Of a DNA stretch of 64,000 bases, positions 34,470 to 42,051 are shown piece by piece. Each line of letters begins with the position of its first letter. Positions within the stretch are counted from its first letter, which is position 1. A program made the translations under genes and the position numbers. This DNA is from Paenibacillus tyrphae (GTDB lineage: Bacteria; Bacillota; Bacilli; Paenibacillales; NBRC-103111): NCBI RefSeq assembly GCF_027925525.1, contig NZ_BSDJ01000020.1, forward strand, positions 52,789 to 116,788. The letters are read 5' to 3'. Under the pieces are notes generated by a model. The model saw only the letters and a list, made by a program, of their open reading frames with translations. It had not been told where the DNA came from and did no database searches.

Positions 34470-36244
34470 TGGTCATCCGCCCCAGCTTCCATCGAAAGAT
34501 GGCACTTATTTTTCTTCTCTGCATCATGATTCTGATCGGGCTGTCGAGCACGATCACCTACTGGAAGTTTAACGAGATCATGCGCCGGCAGGTGCTAAGC
34601 GACTTGAACCAGATCATGGCGCAAAATAAAGTCAACCTCGACAATCTCATCAACGGGCTCGACAAAGCGACGCTGCTTCTGTATACCGACCATACGGTCA
34701 TGAATATTCTCAATAGCCCGCCGGCCGATTACATGCAAACCTACGACGACATCGGCCAGCTCAACAACGAGCTGGCCAAATATATGTTCATTCCGTTAAA
34801 CAGCTCGCTTAGCGCCTACACCATCACGTTTTTCGTTTCGCCGGATATGCCTTTTGCCGAGGCGTTGTATTCGGGGAAAGATTTTTTTTACGGCTTCTAC
34901 AACGGCAACGACACGATGAGGACCTCCTGGTACCGGCAAGCGGTCGAAGCGGACGGAAGGCTGATCTGGTTCACGGACCCCGCCAAGCCGGAACAAGTGT
35001 ATATCGCGCGGCTGATCAAGAACCCGGAGGCGCTGTCGCTCCGAAATATCCGCTTGGGCAAGGAAGTGATTGAGAACGTAGGCGTCGTCGTCATCGGATT
35101 CCGAACGTCGGAGCTTGGCAAGCCGCTCGAAGCCTCCAAGCTGTCGCCTTCGACCGAGCTGATGATTGTCGATTCGCAAGGGACCCCGATCTATTCGCTG
35201 AATCCGCATCATCCGGCTTTTCCGGCTACCACAGAGCAAGTTCAATCATCCGCCACGATCACCCACGAAGGTACCGATTATGTGATCAACCGCTCCCCGC
35301 TCGCCTTCGGCTGGCAGCTGCTTGCTTTCATTCCGGTGGACGATATTTCGGTCGGCTCCACGATCGTCCGCTATATCGTCGGGTTGTCCGCTCTTTCCGC
35401 TCTCTGTGCCGGGATCTTCCTTTCCTACCTGGTTTCCAGCCAAATTACCGCGCCGATCCGCAATCTTGCCCGCACGATGAAGACGATTATGCTGACGGAC
35501 CGGTTGAACGTTTATATGGAACCGCCAAAAGGAAACGACGAGGTCGACATTCTTTATCAGAGCTTCAACAACATGATGACGCGAATCCGCCAACTGCTGG
35601 AGGATGTATACGAAAGCGGCGTCCGGCTCAAGGAAGCCGAGCTGCGCGCGCTGCAGGCGCAGATCAATCCGCATTTCCTGTACAATACGCTCGATTCGGT
35701 CAACTGGCTTGCTTTGGAATCCGGGGTCGATGAGATTGCGGAGATTAACTCCTCGTTATCCAGCATGTACCGCTACATCATGAAGGATGCCAATGACATG
35801 GTGACGCTGGAAGACGAATTGCAGCAGATTCGGCATTATGTGAACATCCAGTCAATTTGTTACCCGGGCCGGTTCGAGGTGCATTACGATCTTCCTCCCG
35901 AACTGCTGAATACCATGTGTCCGAAGCTGATTTTCCAGCCGCTCGTCGAAAATGCGATCGTTCACGGCATCGAGAAATCATGCGATAAAGGCCGCATCGA
36001 CATCCGCGGGTATATCGAAGATCAAACCGCGGTCCTGACGATCGCCGATAACGGAGCAGGCTGCAGCATCGAGGATTTGAACGCGTTTCTGGAAGGAAAG
36101 CACAACGCGCTGCAAGTGTCTCAAGGCTACGGCATCCGGAACGTGAACCGGCGCATTCAGCTCAAATTCGGGGACGCCTACGGCCTGCATTACGAGCCCG
36201 GCGAGACTCGCGGTGTCACCGCGATCATCCGGATTCCGGCATGA
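34466..36244 (+). CDS. YesM-type sensor histidine kinase
   Basis: About 592 residues. It has a first transmembrane helix (MALIFLLCIMILIGLSSTITYW), an extracytoplasmic sensor domain of about 250 residues, a second helix (IVGLSALSALCAGIFLSYLV), a HAMP domain, the His_kinase signature LRALQAQINPHFLYNTLDSVNWLAL with the phospho-acceptor His, and a C-terminal ATPase domain (NAIVHGIEKS, IADNGAGCS, GYGIRNVNRRIQLKFG). The start at ATG 34466 overlaps the response-regulator stop. The sensor domain reads an external signal, probably binding-protein-delivered or free oligosaccharide from the target glycan. Confidence 0.92.
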   Translation: MMVIRPSFHRKMALIFLLCIMILIGLSSTITYWKFNEIMRRQVLSDLNQIMAQNKVNLDNLINGLDKATLLLYTDHTVMNILNSPPADYMQTYDDIGQLNNELAKYMFIPLNSSLSAYTITFFVSPDMPFAEALYSGKDFFYGFYNGNDTMRTSWYRQAVEADGRLIWFTDPAKPEQVYIARLIKNPEALSLRNIRLGKEVIENVGVVVIGFRTSELGKPLEASKLSPSTELMIVDSQGTPIYSLNPHHPAFPATTEQVQSSATITHEGTDYVINRSPLAFGWQLLAFIPVDDISVGSTIVRYIVGLSALSALCAGIFLSYLVSSQITAPIRNLARTMKTIMLTDRLNVYMEPPKGNDEVDILYQSFNNMMTRIRQLLEDVYESGVRLKEAELRALQAQINPHFLYNTLDSVNWLALESGVDEIAEINSSLSSMYRYIMKDANDMVTLEDELQQIRHYVNIQSICYPGRFEVHYDLPPELLNTMCPKLIFQPLVENAIVHGIEKSCDKGRIDIRGYIEDQTAVLTIADNGAGCSIEDLNAFLEGKHNALQVSQGYGIRNVNRRIQLKFGDAYGLHYEPGETRGVTAIIRIPA

Positions 36245-36267
36245 ACAGACGGCCCCCCGCGATGAGC

Positions 36268-37476
36268 TTATCCCGGTATCCAGAACGACGTCTGCGGCGT
36301 AACCGGCCGCGGCTCCCCCGCCACCTCCAGCACAACGGTCGCCGCGATCGGACCGACGGGCGGCAAGCGGTGCAGGAACAAGCGCTCGCCCTGCTGCTCA
36401 TAGGGGATCGGCGTCTTCGTTTCCAAATGGTACGCGGCTGTTACCTTGTTGCCGATCTCGGCCAGACAGAACGGCTCCCCGGGGTTGTGGAACAAATGGA
36501 CATATACATTGTTCCCCTTCGTGGTCAGCCTGGCGGAATTGTTCCACGAGAACGGAGAACGCGACGAAGCGGACAGAAATTCGCCGTTCTTCTCCAGCCA
36601 CTCCCCGGCCTCGGTCAAAATCCGAACGGACGGCTCCGGGATCGTCCCATCCGCTTTCGGTCCGACGTTCAGCAGCAAGTTCCCCGCCTTGGCCGCCGTT
36701 TCCGTCAGCATGGAGATGACCTCCGCGGCGGTTTTGTACCGCTGGTCGCCGGCGTGATACCCCCAATTGTCGTTTAATGTCATACAGGCTTCCCAAGCGG
36801 TCCCGGCCGGGGCTGGCTTAATCGCTTGCTCGCTGCAGTGAAAGTCGCCTTGGCCGCCGTTCCGGTGGTTGATCAGAATATGCGGCTGAAGCTGCTTCAC
36901 CCGTTCGTTGACCGACTCTCCCTCCAGCGGACCGGGCGTACATCCGTCATACCAGAGCAGATCGATCTTCCCGTAGCCTGTCATCAGCTCCTCCAGCTGT
37001 GCCCGGTAAAACCGGACAAACCGCTGGCGGCTCTCTTCGTCCGTCCAATCGGACGGCCAGTCCCGGAAATACGCGCCTGGGTAATCAGGGTGGCTCCAAT
37101 CCGCGACGGAATAGTAGAACCCGACCTTGAGCCCTTCCTTGCGTGCCGCATCGGCGAACGGCCGGACCAAGTCCCGCTTCGGCCCCATGGCCGCCGCGTT
37201 AAACCCGGTTGTCTGCGTATCCCACAGCGCGAATCCGTCGTGATGCCGGGTCGTCAGGACCATATATTTCATTCCGGCCTTGCTCGCCAGCCTGGCCCAT
37301 GCCTCGGGATCGTAGCGCTCCGCACGGAATTGCTCCACATAGTCGCGAATGTATTCGTCGTACGGGATTCGTTCCCGATTCAGCACCCATTCGCCGCGGG
37401 CCGCGACCGAATACGCTCCCCAATGGATGAACATCCCGTACCGCGCTTCGTTAAACCACCGCAGCCTTTCGCTCAT
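36268..37476 (-). CDS. Alpha-L-fucosidase (GH29)
   Basis: A 402-residue glycoside hydrolase of family 29. Typical features are WFNEARYGMFIHWGAYSV near the N-terminus, KYMVLTTRHHDGFALWDTQTT, GFYYSVADWSHPDYP, and the catalytic nucleophile Asp177 in LLWYDG. A short C-terminal beta domain (about 310-402) completes it. There is no signal peptide, so it acts in the cytoplasm on imported fucosylated oligosaccharides. It is paired with the SGNH hydrolase gene 11 bases upstream. An ATG start is used. Confidence 0.92.
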   Translation of the reverse strand: MSERLRWFNEARYGMFIHWGAYSVAARGEWVLNRERIPYDEYIRDYVEQFRAERYDPEAWARLASKAGMKYMVLTTRHHDGFALWDTQTTGFNAAAMGPKRDLVRPFADAARKEGLKVGFYYSVADWSHPDYPGAYFRDWPSDWTDEESRQRFVRFYRAQLEELMTGYGKIDLLWYDGCTPGPLEGESVNERVKQLQPHILINHRNGGQGDFHCSEQAIKPAPAGTAWEACMTLNDNWGYHAGDQRYKTAAEVISMLTETAAKAGNLLLNVGPKADGTIPEPSVRILTEAGEWLEKNGEFLSASSRSPFSWNNSARLTTKGNNVYVHLFHNPGEPFCLAEIGNKVTAAYHLETKTPIPYEQQGERLFLHRLPPVGPIAATVVLEVAGEPRPVTPQTSFWIPG

Positions 37477-37487
37477 GGCAATCCCCC

Positions 37488-38645
37488 TCAGGCTCTGATC
37501 TGTCCGTTGACGAGAAAATACACGATATGAAGCGCGCGGCCGACGCTATCTTCATGCTTGCGGACGGAAAGCTCCAGCTCCGCCACATGGTCTCCGGGGT
37601 GCAGATCGTCCGCAAACAGGACCGCCTTGGGACGGTAAAATCTCGGACAGTGCACATCGAACAGCGGCACGTGCTTCGACGTCTTGCCGTCGATCTTCAC
37701 TTCGACCTCCCCGGTGTCCATTCCGGCCAGCAGCGCCATCCCGATAGCGGTTCCGGTAAAGCGGATTCGGAGCACCGCTCCCGGCTCATCGGCCCGCAAA
37801 ATGTCGACCGGCGGCTTCCAATTGCATGTTCTGGCCGGAGACCAGCGGGCAACATAATGAAAGCCTTTGACCTTCTCCGCCGCGAGCGGAGATACAAGAC
37901 TGGCTTGATCGTAGCTGAAACCGTCCATGCGGGCCGGGAGGATGGCAGCGGTATTCACCGAACGCGCATCGGCAGGAAGCGCCGTCTCCAGAAACGATTC
38001 GAGGAGCTCCGCATAGAGCGCGTGCCCGTGATCGTTCGGATGGACGTCATCTCTGCTAAGCATTTCCCAAGAAAGAGAGCCGGAGGCAATCCTGCGATAA
38101 ATCTCGCTTGCGATATCGACGGAAGGGAGCCGGTAATGCTCGGCCACTTCCTCATGATTGGCTATGTTTATTTGCGGCTTGCCCGTCCTGGAGAAGTGCT
38201 CGCAGCCGGACCGGTTCGCCGTATAAATAAAACAAATATCCATGTGCGGATTCAAGGTCCGGGCTTGCCGTACGATTCCTTCCATCGCCCGCAGCGAGGA
38301 CAGCCGCCTTCCGCCGTCGTTCACCGCGAACTCAACAAACAAGAGATCCGGCGCGTAAATGCGGAATACGTGATCCTGCAGCCGATAAGCGCCGTAGACC
38401 GAGTCCGTTCCTCCGATCGCGGCATGAATGAAGCGAAAAGCCGCTTGCTTGTAAACATCCCTCAAATATTGGCTGATCCGCACCCGGTAGCTCGTTTGTT
38501 CGGGATCGGACGCCCCGCTTCCCGCCGTCACCGATCCGCCCAGAAAGGCAACGGTTACAGTGCCGCCGCTTTTCAGCTTACGGGCCGTTCTCCCAATTCC
38601 ATCGCGAAGCAAATAATGGGTGTTCCGTTCTATACTTGACGACAA
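37488..38645 (-). CDS. SGNH/GDSL-family hydrolase, probable carbohydrate esterase
   Basis: About 385 residues from a TTG start at 38645, five bases after AGGGGGG. The frame remains open another 57 codons upstream but without family likeness. Blocks of the SGNH fold are present: FLGGSVTAGSG with nucleophile Ser38, IGGTDSVYGAYR (Gly), FVEFAVNDGG with Asn109, and SRDDVHPNDHGH with the Asp/His pair (D199xxH202). A C-terminal beta-sandwich (about 250-385) follows. Relatives remove acetyl groups from pectins, xylans or other glycans. There is no signal peptide. Together with the fucosidase it would debranch imported oligosaccharides. Confidence 0.8.
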   Translation of the reverse strand: MSSSIERNTHYLLRDGIGRTARKLKSGGTVTVAFLGGSVTAGSGASDPEQTSYRVRISQYLRDVYKQAAFRFIHAAIGGTDSVYGAYRLQDHVFRIYAPDLLFVEFAVNDGGRRLSSLRAMEGIVRQARTLNPHMDICFIYTANRSGCEHFSRTGKPQINIANHEEVAEHYRLPSVDIASEIYRRIASGSLSWEMLSRDDVHPNDHGHALYAELLESFLETALPADARSVNTAAILPARMDGFSYDQASLVSPLAAEKVKGFHYVARWSPARTCNWKPPVDILRADEPGAVLRIRFTGTAIGMALLAGMDTGEVEVKIDGKTSKHVPLFDVHCPRFYRPKAVLFADDLHPGDHVAELELSVRKHEDSVGRALHIVYFLVNGQIRA

Positions 38646-38889
38646 CCTAACCCCCCCTATGTGATGTCCTCCGGTAATGTTGTGCCTGTCGATTTTCACC
38701 CGCCATTCCACTGTACCGAAAGGAGCGCACCCGCAGCAAGGTAACAAAACTTCGATTTGGTGGAGGATTCTATGGTTGAGGGGTAAAGTCCAAATCAATA
38801 TAACCAAATTTTCCATTCCTTACCGCTATCGCTTCATTGCATAATAAGTTGTGTAGACGATAGGTCTAACATAAAAAAGAGGTGACGGA

Positions 38890-39906
38890 ATGTCCATTGA
38901 ACTGCGGCCCTTGCGGCTGCCGGAGGATTACGAAGCGTTAGCATCACTTTTGAATACTTACAGGTCGGAGCCTTGCACGGCCCAAAGGCTGGAGGAGGAC
39001 GATGCCAAGCTGTATACGGTCGGCCACACGTATCTTGATGAGAACGGTCTGCTTGCCGGCTATGACCGTACCCGGCGCGTTGCCGTGACGGAGCAGGATG
39101 TCATTGTCGGATACGTCTGGTCTTGGCGGGCGCCATGGACGGAGCCGGGGCATCTCAATAACACGCTTATCGTGGCCGGAGAATACCGCCGGCAAGGAGC
39201 CGGGCAGCTGCTGCTCGAGCATGTCATCGATTGGGGGACCGCGCTCGGGGCGACGACCCTCGTCACGGAGGTCTGGGACGATCACCCGGATGCGCTGCAA
39301 TTTGCCGAGCGTCGGGGCTTTGCGGTCGAACGGCACGCTTTTCAATCGGTGCTGGATCTGGATCGGGTAGACCCCGACCGCCTGCGCGAGGCCGAAACGC
39401 TCAAGCTGCTGGAGAGCGGAGGTCTGCGGTTCCTGACGCTGGCGGACGAGCCCGGCGAGGAGAGCGAGCGGAAGCTGTACGAGCTGTACAAGGAGACGCT
39501 GACAGACATTCCGGGGTACACGGGAGAGGTTCCCGACATTCAGGAATGGCGGAAATGGTATCTTATGGCCGAGGGCTACGCACCGGAGCGAGTGATCATT
39601 GCAGCGGACGGCGACAACTATGCCGGAGTAACCAACGTGCTTCACAATCGGCAAACCAACGGAATGTATCATGAGTATACGGGAGTGAAGCGGGCTTACC
39701 GCAGGCGCAAAATTGCGCTGGGCTTAAAGATCAAAGCCATGCTCTTGGCCAAGGAACGAAATGCCGCCTATATCCGCACGGACAACGATTCCATGAACGC
39801 GCCCATCCTCCGGATCAATCGCAGTTTGGGCTACGAGCCGCTGCGGGGGACTTACCGGTTAACCGCCAAGCTGCAGGATGTGGCACGACTCGCGGCCCGG
39901 AATTAG
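38890..39906 (+). CDS. GNAT-family acetyltransferase with two GNAT folds
   Basis: 338 residues. The first GNAT domain (about 1-160) contains the acetyl-CoA loop YRRQGAGQLLLEHV. The second (about 175-330) contains YRRRKIALGLKIKAMLL and NRSLGYEPL. Double-GNAT proteins of this kind acetylate small molecules such as antibiotics or amino acids. No substrate can be inferred. GAGGTGA precedes the ATG. It is a single-gene unit ended by a bidirectional terminator. Confidence 0.85.
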   Translation: MSIELRPLRLPEDYEALASLLNTYRSEPCTAQRLEEDDAKLYTVGHTYLDENGLLAGYDRTRRVAVTEQDVIVGYVWSWRAPWTEPGHLNNTLIVAGEYRRQGAGQLLLEHVIDWGTALGATTLVTEVWDDHPDALQFAERRGFAVERHAFQSVLDLDRVDPDRLREAETLKLLESGGLRFLTLADEPGEESERKLYELYKETLTDIPGYTGEVPDIQEWRKWYLMAEGYAPERVIIAADGDNYAGVTNVLHNRQTNGMYHEYTGVKRAYRRRKIALGLKIKAMLLAKERNAAYIRTDNDSMNAPILRINRSLGYEPLRGTYRLTAKLQDVARLAARN

Positions 39907-39913
39907 ATTGGAC

Positions 39914-39958
39914 AAAAAAATCGGCCCTGCGGCATAAGGCATTAGCAAGGCCGATTTT
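39914..39958. terminator. Bidirectional terminator
   Basis: AAAATCGGCC pairs with GGCCGATTTT around a 21-base loop. T-tracts are available on both strands, serving the GNAT gene and the signal peptidase gene. Confidence 0.8.
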
Positions 39959-39997
39959 CGATATAGATCGATATTCAAAAAGGATTTCTCCCCTGGC

Positions 39998-40552
39998 TTA
40001 CGGAAACTTCATAATTCCCATCACGTGATCGAGAGGAATATAGCCGATGTTCCGGCTGTCGCTGCTGTTGTTCCGATTATCACCCATCACAAAAACGTGC
40101 TTGTCGGGAACCGTCCACTTCCGGTTCGAGCTAAAAATCATTGCCTCTTTCATATAAGGCTCCTGCAGCGCTTCCCCGTTCCGGTAAACTTGATTTTCCT
40201 TGAACTCCAGAACGTCGCCCGGTTTGCCGATGACTCTCTTGACATAAAAAACGTGCTCGTCCATGTTTCCTCTGAAGTATTGCACCATGGGATTCTCCAG
40301 GATGCTATCCGTCAACGTCCGTTCCCGGTTAACCCGACTGTCGATCACGACGATATCGCCGTACTCCGGCAAGTAAGAAAAGGTATGGGATAATTTCGAA
40401 ACGTAGATCCGCTGGTCGTTCTGCAAAGTAGGTTCCATGGAATGCCCTTCGACCTTGAACGGCTGGAAAACAAAAATGCCGATGACCAAGGACAATACAA
40501 AAGCCATGGAGAATGCGCCAATCCAGCTTCCGAATTCTTTTAGTGCTTTCAT
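39998..40552 (-). CDS. Signal peptidase I
   Basis: A 184-residue type I signal peptidase. It has one N-terminal transmembrane anchor (GAFSMAFVLSLVIGIFVFQPF), the catalytic Ser38 in VEGHSMEPTL, Lys105 in YVKRVIGKPGD, and the box E motif MGDNRNNSSDSRNIGYI. It cleaves signal peptides outside the membrane, as SipS and SipT do. The start is set at the ATG at 40552, with GGAGG 13 bases upstream. An upstream TTG in frame would place that site inside the coding region. Confidence 0.92.
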   Translation of the reverse strand: MKALKEFGSWIGAFSMAFVLSLVIGIFVFQPFKVEGHSMEPTLQNDQRIYVSKLSHTFSYLPEYGDIVVIDSRVNRERTLTDSILENPMVQYFRGNMDEHVFYVKRVIGKPGDVLEFKENQVYRNGEALQEPYMKEAMIFSSNRKWTVPDKHVFVMGDNRNNSSDSRNIGYIPLDHVMGIMKFP

Positions 40553-40661
40553 CAGGCGGCCGTTACCTCCTATAGTATCATTATTTTCCATTATGCTGGA
40601 AATGTTTAGAAAATGCAACTTTTGGCGCAGCGAGTAATCGCTTTCTCCTTGACGTTAAGAA

Positions 40662-40693
40662 AGAAAGACAAGACCCTTGCGTCCTGTCTTTCT
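40662..40693 (-). terminator. Rho-independent terminator of relP
   Basis: AGAAAGACA pairs with TGTCTTTCT around a 14-base loop and continues into TTCTT on the minus strand, 31 bases after the relP stop. Confidence 0.65.
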
Positions 40694-40724
40694 CCATCCG
40701 GGCGGTCCCGGTTTGCGTGCCGAT

Positions 40725-41366
40725 TTACTGAATCCTCGCATACGGCGAATCCAGGTGCCCGATTTCGTCGCTGATCGCTTTCATTTTCGCATCCAGCTCG
40801 ACGGTTAGGTGCGCGGCGGACAGCAGCTCCTGCTTCAGGCGGTCCGGAATGTCCTTGTTGTATTTGTAAAAAATTTTATGCTCCAGGCTGGCCCAAAAAT
40901 CCATCCCCAGCGTACGCAGCTGGATTTCGGCTTTGACCAACTGTGTGCCCTTGGAGAGCAGCACCGGAACTTCGACGATCAGATGCAGGCTCTGATACCC
41001 GTTCGGCTTCGGATTGCGGATGTAGTCCTTACATTCGATGATTTTCATATCGTGCCGGTTGTTCAAAATTTCGTACAGATCGTAAATGTCACTCAGAAAC
41101 GAGCAAATAATTCGCACGCCGATAATATCGTTCAAGTGGTCCCGCGCCGTGACAAGGCTGATCGGCAGCCCCTTGCGCTGCAGCTTGTTAATGATGCTCT
41201 CGGGCGATTTGATCCGGGTCTTGATATGCTCGATCGGGTTGTAGTTATAGACATGCATGGCCTCTTCGTTAATATGCCGGATCGTCGTGCTCAGCTGCTC
41301 CATAGCAAACTTGTAAGGCAGGAACATCTCTTTCCATTCGCCGGCCGCTTTCAATTTATCGATCAT
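40725..41366 (-). CDS. relP: Small alarmone (p)ppGpp synthetase, RelP/YwaC type
   Basis: 213 residues consisting of the RelA/SpoT synthetase domain only. Typical segments are NPIEHIKTRIKSPESIINKLQRKG, DIIGVRIICSFLSDIYDL, NPKPNGYQSLHLIVEVP and EIQLRTLGMDFWASLEHKIFYK. The last is closer to YwaC/RelP (SAS2) than to YjbM/RelQ. It transfers pyrophosphate from ATP to GDP or GTP, and in Firmicutes it is induced by cell-envelope stress. The ATG at 41366 is preferred because GAGGG lies eight bases before it. A TTG six codons earlier has no such site. Confidence 0.88.
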   Translation of the reverse strand: MIDKLKAAGEWKEMFLPYKFAMEQLSTTIRHINEEAMHVYNYNPIEHIKTRIKSPESIINKLQRKGLPISLVTARDHLNDIIGVRIICSFLSDIYDLYEILNNRHDMKIIECKDYIRNPKPNGYQSLHLIVEVPVLLSKGTQLVKAEIQLRTLGMDFWASLEHKIFYKYNKDIPDRLKQELLSAAHLTVELDAKMKAISDEIGHLDSPYARIQ

Positions 41367-41508
41367 AGTCTGGTCCCTCGTCAATTAAGTATTGGATTAG
41401 ACCACCCAATGGAGTCCTCTTTTATCATAAAAAATTATGGCGCCCGAAGCAATTTTGTGAAAATATTGTGGACAAAATCCCGCCCTGTCCGGCGGCCTTG
41501 TAAACGGC

Positions 41509-41550
41509 AAAAACCCCCGGCAGGCGGCGCGGAGCCCGTCTCCCGGAGGG
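41509..41550 (-). terminator. Terminator of the two-component/MMPL operon
   Basis: On the minus strand CCCTCCGG pairs with CCGGGGG around a GC-rich loop and is followed by TTTTT (41513-41509), directly after the last gene of the operon. Confidence 0.55.
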
Positions 41551-41556
41551 TGTCTA

Positions 41557-42018
41557 TTATAGTTTCAAGCTGACGATCAGCATAACAGCCAGCGTTAGCG
41601 TCATGAAGCCGGCCGTCGCGGCTACATAGCCGCCGATGCGGGCCGGGGCGGCCGCCCCTGTCCCTTGCCCGTTTTCGGCGTTCAGCCGCTTTTTCAACCT
41701 GCTGCCAAGGATACCAGTCAGAATGACCGCGAGCAGGATGACCATCCCGCCGCCTTTTTCCATGACCTGCAGCCACAGCGGCTTGCTCTCCGCAGGAATA
41801 TTCATTTGGACGATCATGACGACGCCCGAGATCAGAACGACAATCGCGCTGGGATGGGCGATTGTGCTGATCACGCGAAGCGTTTTGCGGGCCAAGGCGC
41901 GCAGCTCCACGGAGCCGGGTGTTTGGTTAAGCAGCGGCAGCATGACGACCGCCGTCAGGCCCGAGCCGAGCCATAGGGACAAGCCGGTCAGGTGCAAAAA
42001 CAACAGAAAGCCGAACAT
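41557..42018 (-). CDS. Four-helix membrane protein of CopD/YozB-like type
   Basis: A 153-residue integral membrane protein with about four helices. Histidines occur in helix 1 (FLHLTGLSLWLG) and helix 2 (STIAHPSAIVVLISGVVM), as in CopD-like or heme-binding membrane proteins. I do not recognise a named family with confidence. AAGGAGG precedes the ATG at 42018. It is the last gene of an operon with an HssRS-like two-component system and an MMPL exporter. The paired His residues would suit a metal- or heme-related role, which is an inference. Confidence 0.65.
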   Translation of the reverse strand: MFGFLLFLHLTGLSLWLGSGLTAVVMLPLLNQTPGSVELRALARKTLRVISTIAHPSAIVVLISGVVMIVQMNIPAESKPLWLQVMEKGGGMVILLAVILTGILGSRLKKRLNAENGQGTGAAAPARIGGYVAATAGFMTLTLAVMLIVSLKL

Positions 42019-42051
42019 AAGGAATACCTCCTTCAAATGATTTATTGTCTT

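Noticed and set aside
38646..38816. N-terminal extension of the SGNH hydrolase in the same frame
   Set aside because: The 57 codons have no likeness to SGNH proteins, and AGGGGGG lies just before the TTG at 38645.
40632..40646. A cre-like sequence (GAGTAATCGCTTTCT) upstream of the signal peptidase gene
   Set aside because: Same core as the true cre at 33156, but it misses the first two fixed positions, and signal peptidase is not an expected catabolite target.
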